DNA of 36,960 nt, from assembly GCA_013152545.1 (NCBI GenBank), contig JAADGF010000058.1, positions 1-36,960 on the forward strand, given 5' to 3'. Source of the stretch: Gammaproteobacteria bacterium. Lineage in GTDB: Bacteria; Pseudomonadota; Gammaproteobacteria; SZUA-152. Within the stretch, counting starts at the first letter, position 1, and the number at the start of each line of letters is the position of its first letter. The translations under genes were made by a program, and so were the position numbers. This document shows, in pieces, positions 16,208 through 24,602 of this stretch. The notes beneath the pieces were generated by a model. That model ran no database searches and was not told where the DNA came from. It was given only the letters and a program-made list of their open reading frames with translations.

Positions 16208-17587
16208 TTAAGCTGCTAGCTGTCTCGCCATCGTGTCGAGTTCTTCGCTGCCTTGAATCGTTTTCTCCAGCGCTGCCAGTGCTTGATCACTTGTAAGTCC
16301 CATTGATTCGAGCAACGTTTCGGGCACCTCCTCTGTTGATGCATCCCCGATATCTTGGCTTTTTAACAGGATGTCCGCGAGATAAACAAGGCGTGAATAT
16401 TCCGCGTGCGGGCCAGAATAATGTTCGTTGTGATGTTGGGCTACCGATACGGTAATTTCCGGTGGCATGTTCCAGGTTTCCATTAACCAGCGCCCCAATT
16501 CGGTGTGTGAACCGCCTAATACGCGTTCTTCTAATTCTGCAATCGGTGTATCAGGGCTTTCGCTAATCGCGTTGTTGAGAGCGGTAAATTCCCGCGGTAA
16601 CAAATAACCCAGAATTAAGAAGCCAAAGTTATGTAATAGACCACTCAAATATGCTGTGCCTGTGAGTGGTCGTATTTTTCTTGGCATTATATTGCACAAT
16701 CCTTGCGCTAAGGTGGCGCTATAGGTGGCATGGCGCCAAAAAGAGTGCAAGCCTAATGGGCCGTGCGGTGTGGTTTTGAAGGGGCGAGTGACACAAATAC
16801 CCAAAGCGATGTTCATCACCAGATCATAGCCTAATACTCGAGAAATCGCCTGTCGTACTGAGGTTACGGTACCTTGGTAGCCATAAAAAGGTGATTGTGC
16901 GTAGCGGATTATCTGGGCAGATAAGCTGGGATCGGTTTCTATCAATTTCGCTAGGTCTTCTGCATGTGTATAAGGGTCGGTATTTAGTTGAATAATTTTC
17001 TGTGCCATTGTCGGCATCGGCGGCAGGTTGTTGATTTTTTGAATTTGTTTTTTTAAATTGGCTTTATTCCCTGCGATGCCATTGGGCTGCGTTTGTTTTG
17101 ATTCGGATTCTTCAGCGGTAATGTCGGAAAATGTATTGCCGTACCATGCGTTACTGTGCAGTAATTGAAAATCGTAACCAGAAACCCGTACCAATTCATT
17201 ACTGTTGCCGGATACAAAATAAATAAGGTCTTGATTTAATAAGCCGTCATCGACAATGGTTTCAAAACCATACGCTTCTCCGAGGGGAGGCACAATACCA
17301 GGGGAGCAGTCTGCCACGATACTGTGATAATCTTCGGGACCAGCAGGTTGTAAATTTCGATGCAGTTGCCGGTTAAGTGTTTCCAAGTTCAAGTGATTTG
17401 GGCCGGGTAATACCGCCATCAATAAACCGCGAAGATCTTTCAATACGATGGCTTTGGCAATTTGGTTGGGATTAATGGCTTTTGTACCGTTTTTAAATAC
17501 ATCTTGGGTTTCCCCTGAGTAGCTTGCCGTCGCATAGCGAACATCCTGTTTGTCAAGATAACGCCGTACTGTAATGGATGTGGACAT
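16208..17587 (-). CDS. YbaK/ProRS-editing domain fused to HDOD domain
   Basis: A 459-residue two-domain protein. Residues 1-155 are a YbaK/prolyl-tRNA-editing-like domain (VRRYLDKQDVRYATASYSG; QIAKAIVLKD with lysines 45 and 50; GIVPPLGEAYGFETIVDD; LIYFVSGNSNELVRVSG). A polar linker (156-182) leads to an HDOD domain (183-390: NNLPPMPTMAQKIIQLN, IETDPSLSAQIIRYAQSPFYG, SGLLHNFGFLILGYLLP). The usual HD metal pair is degenerate (LLHNFG), as expected for HDOD proteins, which act by binding rather than hydrolysis. The family occurs in several gammaproteobacteria as a signalling adaptor; how it links mischarged-tRNA or aminoacyl recognition to HDOD signalling is not known to me. It lies upstream of the diguanylate cyclase on the same strand. 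Confidence 0.9.
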   Translation of the reverse strand: MSTSITVRRYLDKQDVRYATASYSGETQDVFKNGTKAINPNQIAKAIVLKDLRGLLMAVLPGPNHLNLETLNRQLHRNLQPAGPEDYHSIVADCSPGIVPPLGEAYGFETIVDDGLLNQDLIYFVSGNSNELVRVSGYDFQLLHSNAWYGNTFSDITAEESESKQTQPNGIAGNKANLKKQIQKINNLPPMPTMAQKIIQLNTDPYTHAEDLAKLIETDPSLSAQIIRYAQSPFYGYQGTVTSVRQAISRVLGYDLVMNIALGICVTRPFKTTPHGPLGLHSFWRHATYSATLAQGLCNIMPRKIRPLTGTAYLSGLLHNFGFLILGYLLPREFTALNNAISESPDTPIAELEERVLGGSHTELGRWLMETWNMPPEITVSVAQHHNEHYSGPHAEYSRLVYLADILLKSQDIGDASTEEVPETLLESMGLTSDQALAALEKTIQGSEELDTMARQLAA

Positions 17588-17796
17588 AAAAACCTCTGCG
17601 CCAATTAATTGCCTAATGACTAATGCATATACAGTATCAATAAAAATGTAAAGTTGGCAATGTTTGTGTGCTCAAAAAGTATATTCAAACCAGTATAGAC
17701 AATGAGTGGTTTATTTGCTATTTGGGTGAAATTTAATTGCGTAAATGTAATGGGCGCATAATTCTGGGTTTCTCCGTTGAGTGCCACGAAGTATCT

Positions 17797-17821
17797 CTTG
17801 ATTATGCCTTTAGCTCCCGTA
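17797..17821 (+). repeat. Left terminal inverted repeat of the IS1595 element
   Basis: Begins CTTGATTATGCC and ends CCCGTA; it is the exact complement of 18753-18777. It is directly preceded by the target duplication AAGTATCT. Confidence 0.97.
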
Positions 17822-17839
17822 TGATATAGTATAGAGACT

Positions 17840-18772
17840 ATGGGAACCCGCATTAAAAAGCCCTATCAAGATATGGTCTTGATTGATTTCTACGAGCGCT
17901 TTCCAGATGAGCAGGCGTGCTGGAATCATTTTTTATCACTGAGATGGCCAAATGGTTTTATCTGCCCATCGTGCTCGGCAACAAGAGGATGTTTTAAACC
18001 CAGCCGGAAACTATTCGAGTGTTACAGTTGCAAGCACCAAACGAGTATTACCTCAAGCACTCTTTTTCACAAAACAAGGATTCCTCTGTCAAAGTGGTTT
18101 TGGTTTATTTTCTTTATGGCAACCTCGAAAAAGGGTGTCTCAATGCTTTATCTGCAAGAGCAGTTGAGAATATCTACGTATAGAACAGTCTGGAGCATGG
18201 GACATAAAATTCGACAGGGCATGATAGTCAGAGATGCACTTTATGATTTACATGGCATAGTGGAAGCCGATGAAATATTTATAGGCGGCAAGCAAACATT
18301 AGCAGAAAGAAGAAAATCTGGAAATAATAAAACGCCTTTTTTTATGGCTATTCAAGAAAATAATCAGGGTGGGCCTAAATTTGTGACCTTTGAGGAAATT
18401 GAAGGGATTTATGAGACGCAAATTTTACCGGCGATAGAGAAACACATTAAAAAGGGCAGCAAAATAGTCTCTGATGGTGAAGGCTCCTATGTGAAGATCA
18501 AAGAACAAGGATATGATCATGACCGATACATTGAAAGCCAGGATCCTGAGATAGCCCATGAAAAACTAAAGTGGATTAATACGTTAACGTCAAATTTGAA
18601 GCGATTTCTGTTGTCAACTCATCACGGCGTTTACCCAAAATATCGAAAGAAATATTTAGCAGAATTTGCTTATCGGTTTAATCGAAGATATTGGCCTGAA
18701 CAAATTTTTGATAGATTGCTATACGCGTGCATTCATGCAGACCCCGTTACTTTACGGGAGCTAAAGGCATAA
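17840..18772 (+). CDS. IS1595-family transposase
   Basis: A 310-residue DDE-type transposase of the ISXO2-like class. The N-terminal zinc ribbon has CPSC (42-45) and C61/C64 (ECYSCKHQT). A helix-turn-helix region (LSKWFWFIFFMATSKKGVSMLYLQEQL) comes next. The catalytic core has VEADEIFIGG (Asp144), IVSDGEGSY (Asp212) and the C-terminal WINTLTSNLKRFL segment with the third catalytic position. The closing AEFAYRFNRRYW is characteristic of the family. The frame is intact. A TATAGT sequence just before the gene may be its -10 box, leaving a very short leader. The stop codon is within the right inverted repeat. Confidence 0.96.
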   Translation: MGTRIKKPYQDMVLIDFYERFPDEQACWNHFLSLRWPNGFICPSCSATRGCFKPSRKLFECYSCKHQTSITSSTLFHKTRIPLSKWFWFIFFMATSKKGVSMLYLQEQLRISTYRTVWSMGHKIRQGMIVRDALYDLHGIVEADEIFIGGKQTLAERRKSGNNKTPFFMAIQENNQGGPKFVTFEEIEGIYETQILPAIEKHIKKGSKIVSDGEGSYVKIKEQGYDHDRYIESQDPEIAHEKLKWINTLTSNLKRFLLSTHHGVYPKYRKKYLAEFAYRFNRRYWPEQIFDRLLYACIHADPVTLRELKA

Positions 18773-18777
18773 TCAAG
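18753..18777 (-). repeat. Right terminal inverted repeat of the IS1595 element
   Basis: Exact complement of the left end over 25 nt, ending ATAATCAAG and followed directly by the second copy of AAGTATCT (18778-18785). Confidence 0.97.
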
Positions 18778-18837
18778 AAGTATCTTGTTGATTAAAATAG
18801 ATATAAGCGTGTTTGTTGCGTTCTTGGAAGGCGTTGA

Positions 18838-18854
18838 ACCTAAATTCAGTTGAG
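18838..18854 (-). repeat. Dispersed short repeat, copy 3 (inverted)
   Basis: Read on the minus strand it is TCAACTGAATTTAGGTT, the dispersed motif with a 3-nt deletion. It faces copy 4. Confidence 0.5.
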
Positions 18855-19062
18855 TGTTTAGTCAGTTGCACTGCATTTTTTGAAACAATTGAAATATTGT
18901 ATTTTACCACCCCCACTCAAAAGGTTAGCGCGCCACGATATGTCGAGCAGGTTTATTATCGCCTCTCTGGCGTCGTTACGAATCGTTGTTATTGCTTGCT
19001 ATTACGCCTCATCGCACCTCACCGTCTCGATTTTATCGTGAAAAACACACGTTATATGCCGT

Positions 19063-19080
19063 TCAACTGATGAATTTAGC
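19063..19080 (+). repeat. Dispersed short repeat, copy 4
   Basis: TCAACTGATGAATTTAGC, 15 of 18 positions shared with the copies at 4774 and 14234. Confidence 0.5.
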
Positions 19081-19371
19081 TTGATTAATAAGGAGGCGGC
19101 GATGCTGTATTATGATTATGTGTGGCTGGAGCCTGCTGTCTGAGAATAGAAAGCCGACTGCGAAAACGCCATATTGGCTCATTTTCACGATCACTACGTT
19201 AAACAGGCTCAGTATTCGCCTTAAATGCCAAAAATAGGAATCGACAAAATGGACTCAAAATGGCGTTCCCTCGCGACGACGGGGCTTCTCGGATAGGCTC
19301 CTAGATACTTGGTGGTATTAATGTATTGCATGACGTTTTGCGCCGAATAGTGTTTATGAAAAGGCATGCCA

Positions 19372-22300
19372 TTATTTCAGTGTTGTTTCGGGTTTTTGCT
19401 GTGCTCGGTGTTTTTCCAGTAATTTTTTGAAGTCTTCCTGGCTGAGTTTTGGTGTCTTAGGCTTGGGCCGTACGACATTTATGACATTAGGCCAGATGGA
19501 GCTTATTCCATTACCATTTGCATTGCTTAAGTGATAACGTCCCAGCGGTAAGTTAGCGGGTATTGTCAATAGGGTTTGGGTATGGTTCCGGTGTTGTTGC
19601 CCAAGCGCTGGCAGAAAACCGACGGATGAAATCGTATCGCTGCCAGCAAAAAAAGCGGCTTGCTCGTTAATGGCAAATGCGCCCAGGTGATCGGTCGCCG
19701 GATAACGAATGTTTACTTGGGGTGCTGATGGTTTGCGAATGTCGATCGCGAGCAGTCCCTGTGACTGAGTGGCCACATATAAGGTATCCGTTGATACTTG
19801 AATATCTTCAATATTTTCAGTTAATTTCAGTAATGCCACCACGGTAAGTGTTTGTGAGCTTTGTGAAATAGGGTTTTTCGGGCGCAAGGCTGCTGAGTCT
19901 TGTAATATGTAGACTCCCACCTTGTTCACGGAGACAAAGATATTTTTGTTATTGCTGCGTACTTGCTGAATATTGTGTTGCTCATTAAACGGTTTTTGTG
20001 CGATCAATGTCCCGTTGGGCTGGGTCTTAAAACGCAACAACCCTTGATTGGTTGTGGCGGCATATAACATCCCATTGTCGAGCCATAAGTCATTAATCGT
20101 CATGGGGTATTGTGTTAATGGTTTGGGGTGGGCGGGTTGCCGGACATCGATAACAAGCAATCCTGCTTGTGAGTCTGCAACATATAAAAACTGTCGATAC
20201 TCCCTTACCAACAATGCGTTGCCAGGTGTTTCCAGATGGCCTTGCTGTTTAATGTGGAAGGGGTTACTGATGTTGAAGATGCTGATGCCATTCCCACCGT
20301 TGGCCGAATAGGCAATGTGAGCCGTAGGCCAGATGTCGACGACCTCGCCGGGAGAATCATTGCCAGTGACCCAGATGGGGTTTAATACATTGTTTATATC
20401 GAACACCTGCACGCCACCAGCACCGTTAGCGGTGTAAATATAGTTACCCTTGATTTTAAGGTTCTTTATGTCGCCCCGGGTATGGTATTTACCTGCCAGA
20501 CTGGGTTGTCGTGGATTGTTAACATTAATGATTTTAACACCACCCCACCAGTCCCATACATAGGCGTACCCCTGATAAATATCTACGCCCCAGGCAGCTC
20601 CGTTAGTATCGTAATTAGCGACGATCTTTGGTTTGTTGATATTACTAATGTCGACAATTTGCAAGCCGGATTCCCATCCTGCAATGAACGCATAATCGTT
20701 GCTGAGTGTGATGCTACGTGCATTACCAGGCATATCGAGTTGCGAAATTTGCCGGGGATGTTGGGGATTACTGACATCAAGAATATATAAACCTTTATCG
20801 AAAAAACTGACGTAAGCAATATTGTCTTTTACCTGCACATCTTCAGCATAACCATCAGGATTAAATTGTGCTATTTGCTGGGGTAGTTTTGGGTTGCTGA
20901 CATCCAGTATCAATAGGCCAGACGTATCATCCGCAATATAGGCAATATTGTCTGCGACATCCACTGCCCAGGATTTTCCTGGTGTATCAAAGCTGCCAAT
21001 AATTGATGGCTGTTTGACATTGCTGACATCAATGATATGCAGGCCGCCACGGTGGTCAGCGAGATAAAGTAAATTGTTTTTCATCTTCATGGTATAGGCG
21101 AGTCCAGTGGACAATAGTTCGGACACTTTTTTCGGTTCGCGAGGCTTGCTGATATCAATGATTTGCAAACCATGATCATCATCGCCGACGTAAGCGTACT
21201 TGCCTTTAACGATAACGCCCTTTGATGAACCTGGTGTATGGTAGTTTGCTAAGTGCTGGGGAAAGTAAGGGTTGCTGATGTCATATAAATGCAGTCCTGA
21301 AAACCAGTCTGCAACATATGCGATATCATTATTTATAAATGCACGACGTGAACCTCCTTGGTTAACACCTTCATTAGAGATTTGACGTTGTGGTTTGGAT
21401 GGGATCATAAGCCGTTCAATACTGGAGCCGGTAGCGAGATAAATGTCGTGTTGATAGCTGGCGATATCCAATATGGGTGCTGCCGGTTTATAAAAACTCC
21501 CGGTAATTGGTAAGGATAAACGCGATATATTGAGTGTGGCAATGCGTTTTTGGCCATCAAGTGCTACCAGGTGATTGCCGAATGCCACTGTTTTTTGAAT
21601 GCTGTTAAATTTGTTGTGGCTGCCTAGCCATTTTATGTTGTCAGGATTGCTAATATCAAAAATAATGAGGCCACCGGTGCCATCTGCAACATAGGCGGTA
21701 TTAGCGCTGAGGCGAATTTGCTTACCTTGACCTTGCAAAGGAAATTGGTCTACGGGTGTCTCCGGTTTTTGTAAATTAAATGCACGCAGGCCAGTAGCAG
21801 GTCCTGTGGCGTATAGTCGATTGTTTTTAACAGCAATGCTATTGGTGTGTCCCGGGATGTGTAGGGTCTTGTCGAGTTGCCAAGCGGCATTTTTAGATTC
21901 GGAGGTTCGCTTAAAGACCAAAATTTGCTGTTGATTGGACAACGCATAGACCTGATGATCTGCCATGTGTAAGTCGTTGATGGTTTTTTGATCTTTAAAG
22001 CGTGCTACCGTTTTTATGTTATGTGGATTGGAAACGTCCATAATGCTTAGACCGCTGTCTTGCATACCTAGAAATAATGTTTTATTCACAAGCAGCAGTT
22101 TGTTCACTGAGCCGGTTAATTTGTGTCGGGTAACCGGGTTTGGTGAGTCTTGTTGGAAATCAATAATCAGTAAATGGTTGTCGGGATGATCTGTTGCGCT
22201 TGTTATTGCATAAACGAATTGCTCAGATACTTCAATGAACTGCACGGTTTGGTCTACATCAATACGTTTGTTGGCGTAAGGACCACCAGGCATTAATACG

Positions 22301-22473
22301 AAATTTTGACCAGCTTTGCCTGCGTCTAATGCGATTGTCGTCGTTTTGCCCGCAATAATGTCATGATGGCCAATGTGTGTTAGCTTTATCGTCGATGATG
22401 CGTTGCAAGCGGTAAGCATGAATGGGATAAAAAAACACAGGGTGCATTGTCTTATTTTTAAAATAAATTTCAC
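19372..22473 (-). CDS. Giant LVIVD-repeat beta-propeller lipoprotein
   Basis: A 1033-residue protein with a lipoprotein signal (CFFIPFMLTAC, Cys23). After a short N-terminal beta segment (to about residue 75), nearly all of it is a tandem of LVIVD-type repeats of about 41 residues, each with the pattern (I)AYVAD..GL.I.DISNP..P......TPG. I count about 21 units, the central ones (8-17) very regular and the outer ones degenerate. Twenty-one would make three seven-bladed propellers. The last 35 residues are polar and charged (KTPKLSQEDFKKLLEKHRAQQ). LVIVD proteins are extracytoplasmic and often surface-linked; the ligand is unknown. It is 66 nt downstream of the DUF2846-like lipoprotein gene and probably forms an operon with it. 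Confidence 0.92.
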   Translation of the reverse strand: MKFILKIRQCTLCFFIPFMLTACNASSTIKLTHIGHHDIIAGKTTTIALDAGKAGQNFVLMPGGPYANKRIDVDQTVQFIEVSEQFVYAITSATDHPDNHLLIIDFQQDSPNPVTRHKLTGSVNKLLLVNKTLFLGMQDSGLSIMDVSNPHNIKTVARFKDQKTINDLHMADHQVYALSNQQQILVFKRTSESKNAAWQLDKTLHIPGHTNSIAVKNNRLYATGPATGLRAFNLQKPETPVDQFPLQGQGKQIRLSANTAYVADGTGGLIIFDISNPDNIKWLGSHNKFNSIQKTVAFGNHLVALDGQKRIATLNISRLSLPITGSFYKPAAPILDIASYQHDIYLATGSSIERLMIPSKPQRQISNEGVNQGGSRRAFINNDIAYVADWFSGLHLYDISNPYFPQHLANYHTPGSSKGVIVKGKYAYVGDDDHGLQIIDISKPREPKKVSELLSTGLAYTMKMKNNLLYLADHRGGLHIIDVSNVKQPSIIGSFDTPGKSWAVDVADNIAYIADDTSGLLILDVSNPKLPQQIAQFNPDGYAEDVQVKDNIAYVSFFDKGLYILDVSNPQHPRQISQLDMPGNARSITLSNDYAFIAGWESGLQIVDISNINKPKIVANYDTNGAAWGVDIYQGYAYVWDWWGGVKIINVNNPRQPSLAGKYHTRGDIKNLKIKGNYIYTANGAGGVQVFDINNVLNPIWVTGNDSPGEVVDIWPTAHIAYSANGGNGISIFNISNPFHIKQQGHLETPGNALLVREYRQFLYVADSQAGLLVIDVRQPAHPKPLTQYPMTINDLWLDNGMLYAATTNQGLLRFKTQPNGTLIAQKPFNEQHNIQQVRSNNKNIFVSVNKVGVYILQDSAALRPKNPISQSSQTLTVVALLKLTENIEDIQVSTDTLYVATQSQGLLAIDIRKPSAPQVNIRYPATDHLGAFAINEQAAFFAGSDTISSVGFLPALGQQHRNHTQTLLTIPANLPLGRYHLSNANGNGISSIWPNVINVVRPKPKTPKLSQEDFKKLLEKHRAQQKPETTLK

Positions 22474-22539
22474 GGATTAATCTCCATTTTTCAGGTATCC
22501 GTTGTAAAACGTTAGACGGGGTGGGTTATTGCCTCAGGA

Positions 22540-23262
22540 TTATTGGTTTTTGATGATGATAGGCTCATCAGGTGGCTGGTCAAAACTTATTTCACTCTTG
22601 TTCTGTGTTGGAGGCTGAGGGGCATTGTAGGTTGGTGTTTCTTTAATTAAGTATTTGTGTCCGGGATACAATTGTTCTGGCATTACAGGCTCCAGTGGGC
22701 TTGCTAGTTGCGATTCATCGATTGCTTCAAGCGTCTTTATCGATGCGCTACTGGCGTCCCCATACGGCCTTAGTTTTGCAGCAAGTTTTTGCGCTTGCTC
22801 AAGGGTAATGGGGGCTGGATCGTAGAAAATGCCACGAAACTCTTCATTAATACGTTTAAGATGAATGAAGTATGTTTTACCAGCAATGAAACGGTATTGC
22901 CGAGTACGCTTGACTTGTATGGGTTGATCCTGGTTAGTAAACATTGTTAAAGAATATGTTGTGATCGGACCTTGTGAAGACTTTAATTTTATTAAGGCAT
23001 AGCGTCCTTCGTTGACGCTTAACAAGCGAGAGCCGTTAAAGTCAACATGGACGACGCTATCTGCGATGCCCTTGTATTTCATAGGTGTGGGTCGTAAAAA
23101 ATAAACCCGCGCTACTTTTGAGTTATCATTGCTTTGTAGCACATACTGGTTTTGGTGCACAAAGGTGCGTGTGCTGCATGCAGTAAGAAAGACGCTGAGC
23201 AATAACAATAAAATGATAATCTTGGTGAACTCAGTTGGGTGCGGAAAAGGTATACAGTGCAT
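22540..23262 (-). CDS. DUF2846-like lipoprotein
   Basis: A 240-residue protein with a long hydrophobic signal and lipobox LTAC (Cys29). Residues 45-150 resemble DUF2846: VARVYFLRPTPMKYKGIADS, then VDFNGSRLLSVNEGRYALIKL, then QYRFIAGKTYFIHLKR. In that family a small beta-domain binds an unknown partner in the periplasm. The C-terminal third is proline- and glutamate-rich (NAPQPPTQNKSEISFDQ) and probably disordered. It is the first gene of a two-gene unit with the LVIVD propeller lipoprotein. The function is unknown; the pairing suggests a common envelope complex. Confidence 0.82.
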   Translation of the reverse strand: MHCIPFPHPTEFTKIIILLLLLSVFLTACSTRTFVHQNQYVLQSNDNSKVARVYFLRPTPMKYKGIADSVVHVDFNGSRLLSVNEGRYALIKLKSSQGPITTYSLTMFTNQDQPIQVKRTRQYRFIAGKTYFIHLKRINEEFRGIFYDPAPITLEQAQKLAAKLRPYGDASSASIKTLEAIDESQLASPLEPVMPEQLYPGHKYLIKETPTYNAPQPPTQNKSEISFDQPPDEPIIIKNQ

Positions 23263-23561
23263 TGGTGTGGATCTCCGTGGCCTAACTGATTAATTTAGGT
23301 TTAAGTGTATGCCTGTTATCTTTCCGGTTTTTACCATTAATATGAACAGTTGCGTTCCGATACACCCATATTATCAAGTGCCTCAACTTTAATACTTTAC
23401 TGCACCGCATTGCTACCGTACCGCAATGGTGGCGATTTTGATGGTGATGGAGCACAAGTCCTCTGTTTTTGATATTCCTTAACAGTGCCATAATAGATAG
23501 TGCCATAAGATGTGCCCAACGTGTATTTTATACGTATATCAGTGTGGCCCGTTGGTCTTGT
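23263..23561. other. Short non-coding gap between tas and the lipoprotein operon
   Basis: Contains a diverged copy of the dispersed repeat (23282-23300) and a direct duplication of AGTGCCATAA near 23484-23508. The lipoprotein operon promoter should be here, but I cannot point to convincing boxes. A 74-codon frame at 23282-23506 has no recognisable features. Confidence 0.4.
23282..23300 (+). repeat. Dispersed short repeat, copy 5
   Basis: CTAACTGATTAATTTAGGT, a diverged copy of the 19-nt motif, 19 nt upstream of the DUF2846-like gene start. Confidence 0.4.
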
Positions 23562-24602
23562 CTACGGGCTTGGGTTGGGGATCGCCTCATGGACGGCTTC
23601 AATTTGTGACAATATGCTCTCACTTAGTTTTATCTCTGTACTGGCAATATTGGATTTTAGTTGCGCTGCGTTGGTAGCGCCGATAATATTACTGGTTAAA
23701 AACGGTTTGCTGTTCACATAGGCCAGAGCCATTTGAGCTGGATCCAGGTTGTGTTGTTTGGCAATATTAACATATAGCTCAGTTGCCCGAATAGCATTGC
23801 CATTTGAATAACGGTTAAAATATTCAAACAAGGTGAGGCGAGCACCTTCTGGTCGGGCATTGCATAAATATTTTCCGCTCAGCGCACCAAACCCCAAGGG
23901 AGAGTATGCTAATAGCCCGATATTTTCCCGTTGGGATATTTCCGCCATGCCTATTTCATAACTTCGATTGAGCAAATTGTAAGGATTTTGAATACTGACC
24001 ACCAATGGGAGTGGTTTTTGTTCAGCAAGGTTAATAAATGACATGGCGCCCCAAGGTGTTTCATTGCTAAGCCCAAAATGACGGACTTTACCGGATTTAA
24101 TGAGATCATCCAACGCTTTTAAGGTCTCTTCAATTGCAATTGGGTTTTCGTCAGCATCATATTCAAAACCCAGTTTTCCGAAATAATTGGTATTTCGGTC
24201 GGGCCAATGAAGCTGATATAGGTCGATATAGTCAGTTTTGAGGCGTTTCAGACTTGCATTCAATGCAGTTTCGATATTTTTCCGATTTAAACAACTATTT
24301 CCGTCACGAATATGAGATAGCCAATTGGCACGACTGGCCACTTTGGAGGCGAGTATCACTTTATCGCGAACCTGACGTTTATGTAGCCAGGTTCCAATAT
24401 ATTGTTCGGTTAACCCACAGGTTTCTGCTTTAGGAGGAACGGGGTATATTTCGGCGGTGTCGATGAAATTAATCCCGCAATCCATGGCGAGATCCAACTG
24501 TTGATGGGCTTCTGCTTCGGTGTTTTGTTCTCCCCACGTCATGGTACCTAGGCAAATAACACTAACGTCGATCTCTGTGTGGCCTAACTTACGATATTCC
24601 AT
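23562..24602 (-). CDS. tas: Tas-type NADP(H)-dependent aldo-keto reductase
   Basis: A single-domain TIM-barrel oxidoreductase of the aldo-keto reductase superfamily, Tas subgroup. I use the ATG at 24602, which has GGGGA about six nt upstream, rather than the ATG at 24614, which has no ribosome site; the resulting 346 residues equal the E. coli Tas length. The catalytic tetrad is visible as Asp48 (FIDTAEIYPVPP), Tyr53, Lys87 (VILASKV) and His132 (YQLHWPDR). LLAYSPLGFGALSGKYL and the C-terminal NIIGATNAAQLKSNI form the cofactor site. E. coli Tas can replace prephenate dehydrogenase in tyrosine-limited mutants, but its true substrate is open. The gene stands alone. Confidence 0.93.
   Translation of the reverse strand: MEYRKLGHTEIDVSVICLGTMTWGEQNTEAEAHQQLDLAMDCGINFIDTAEIYPVPPKAETCGLTEQYIGTWLHKRQVRDKVILASKVASRANWLSHIRDGNSCLNRKNIETALNASLKRLKTDYIDLYQLHWPDRNTNYFGKLGFEYDADENPIAIEETLKALDDLIKSGKVRHFGLSNETPWGAMSFINLAEQKPLPLVVSIQNPYNLLNRSYEIGMAEISQRENIGLLAYSPLGFGALSGKYLCNARPEGARLTLFEYFNRYSNGNAIRATELYVNIAKQHNLDPAQMALAYVNSKPFLTSNIIGATNAAQLKSNIASTEIKLSESILSQIEAVHEAIPNPSP

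Larger units (their letters stand above)
17797..18777 (+). mobile_element. Complete IS1595-family insertion sequence, 981 bp
   Basis: The element is bounded by perfect 25-bp terminal inverted repeats (17797-17821 and 18753-18777) and flanked by an 8-bp direct target duplication AAGTATCT (17789-17796 and 18778-18785), the size expected for IS1595. It encodes one intact transposase whose stop codon lies inside the right repeat. Perfect ends, duplication and frame indicate a recent insertion. It landed in non-coding DNA about 210 nt upstream of the HDOD gene. Confidence 0.97.
18786..19371. other. Non-coding gap with repeat debris
   Basis: No supportable gene between the insertion sequence and the end of the leftward LVIVD gene. 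Two copies of the dispersed motif lie in opposite orientation (18838-18854 and 19063-19080) and enclose about 210 nt, and 19285-19305 resembles a stretch near 14370-14390. A frame at 18813-19070 begins with TTG, spans the repeats and shows no known domain. The region is best read as decayed mobile DNA. Confidence 0.5.

Noticed and set aside
18813-19070. 85-codon plus-strand frame
   Set aside because: TTG start, no ribosome site, spans two copies of the dispersed repeat.
18838-19080. Possible integron attC site formed by the inverted dispersed repeats
   Set aside because: The core GTTRRRY/RYYYAAC boxes and typical attC spacing are absent, and no integrase or cassette is nearby.
23282-23506. 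74-codon minus-strand frame
   Set aside because: Begins and ends in repeat-containing non-coding DNA and has no recognisable domain.
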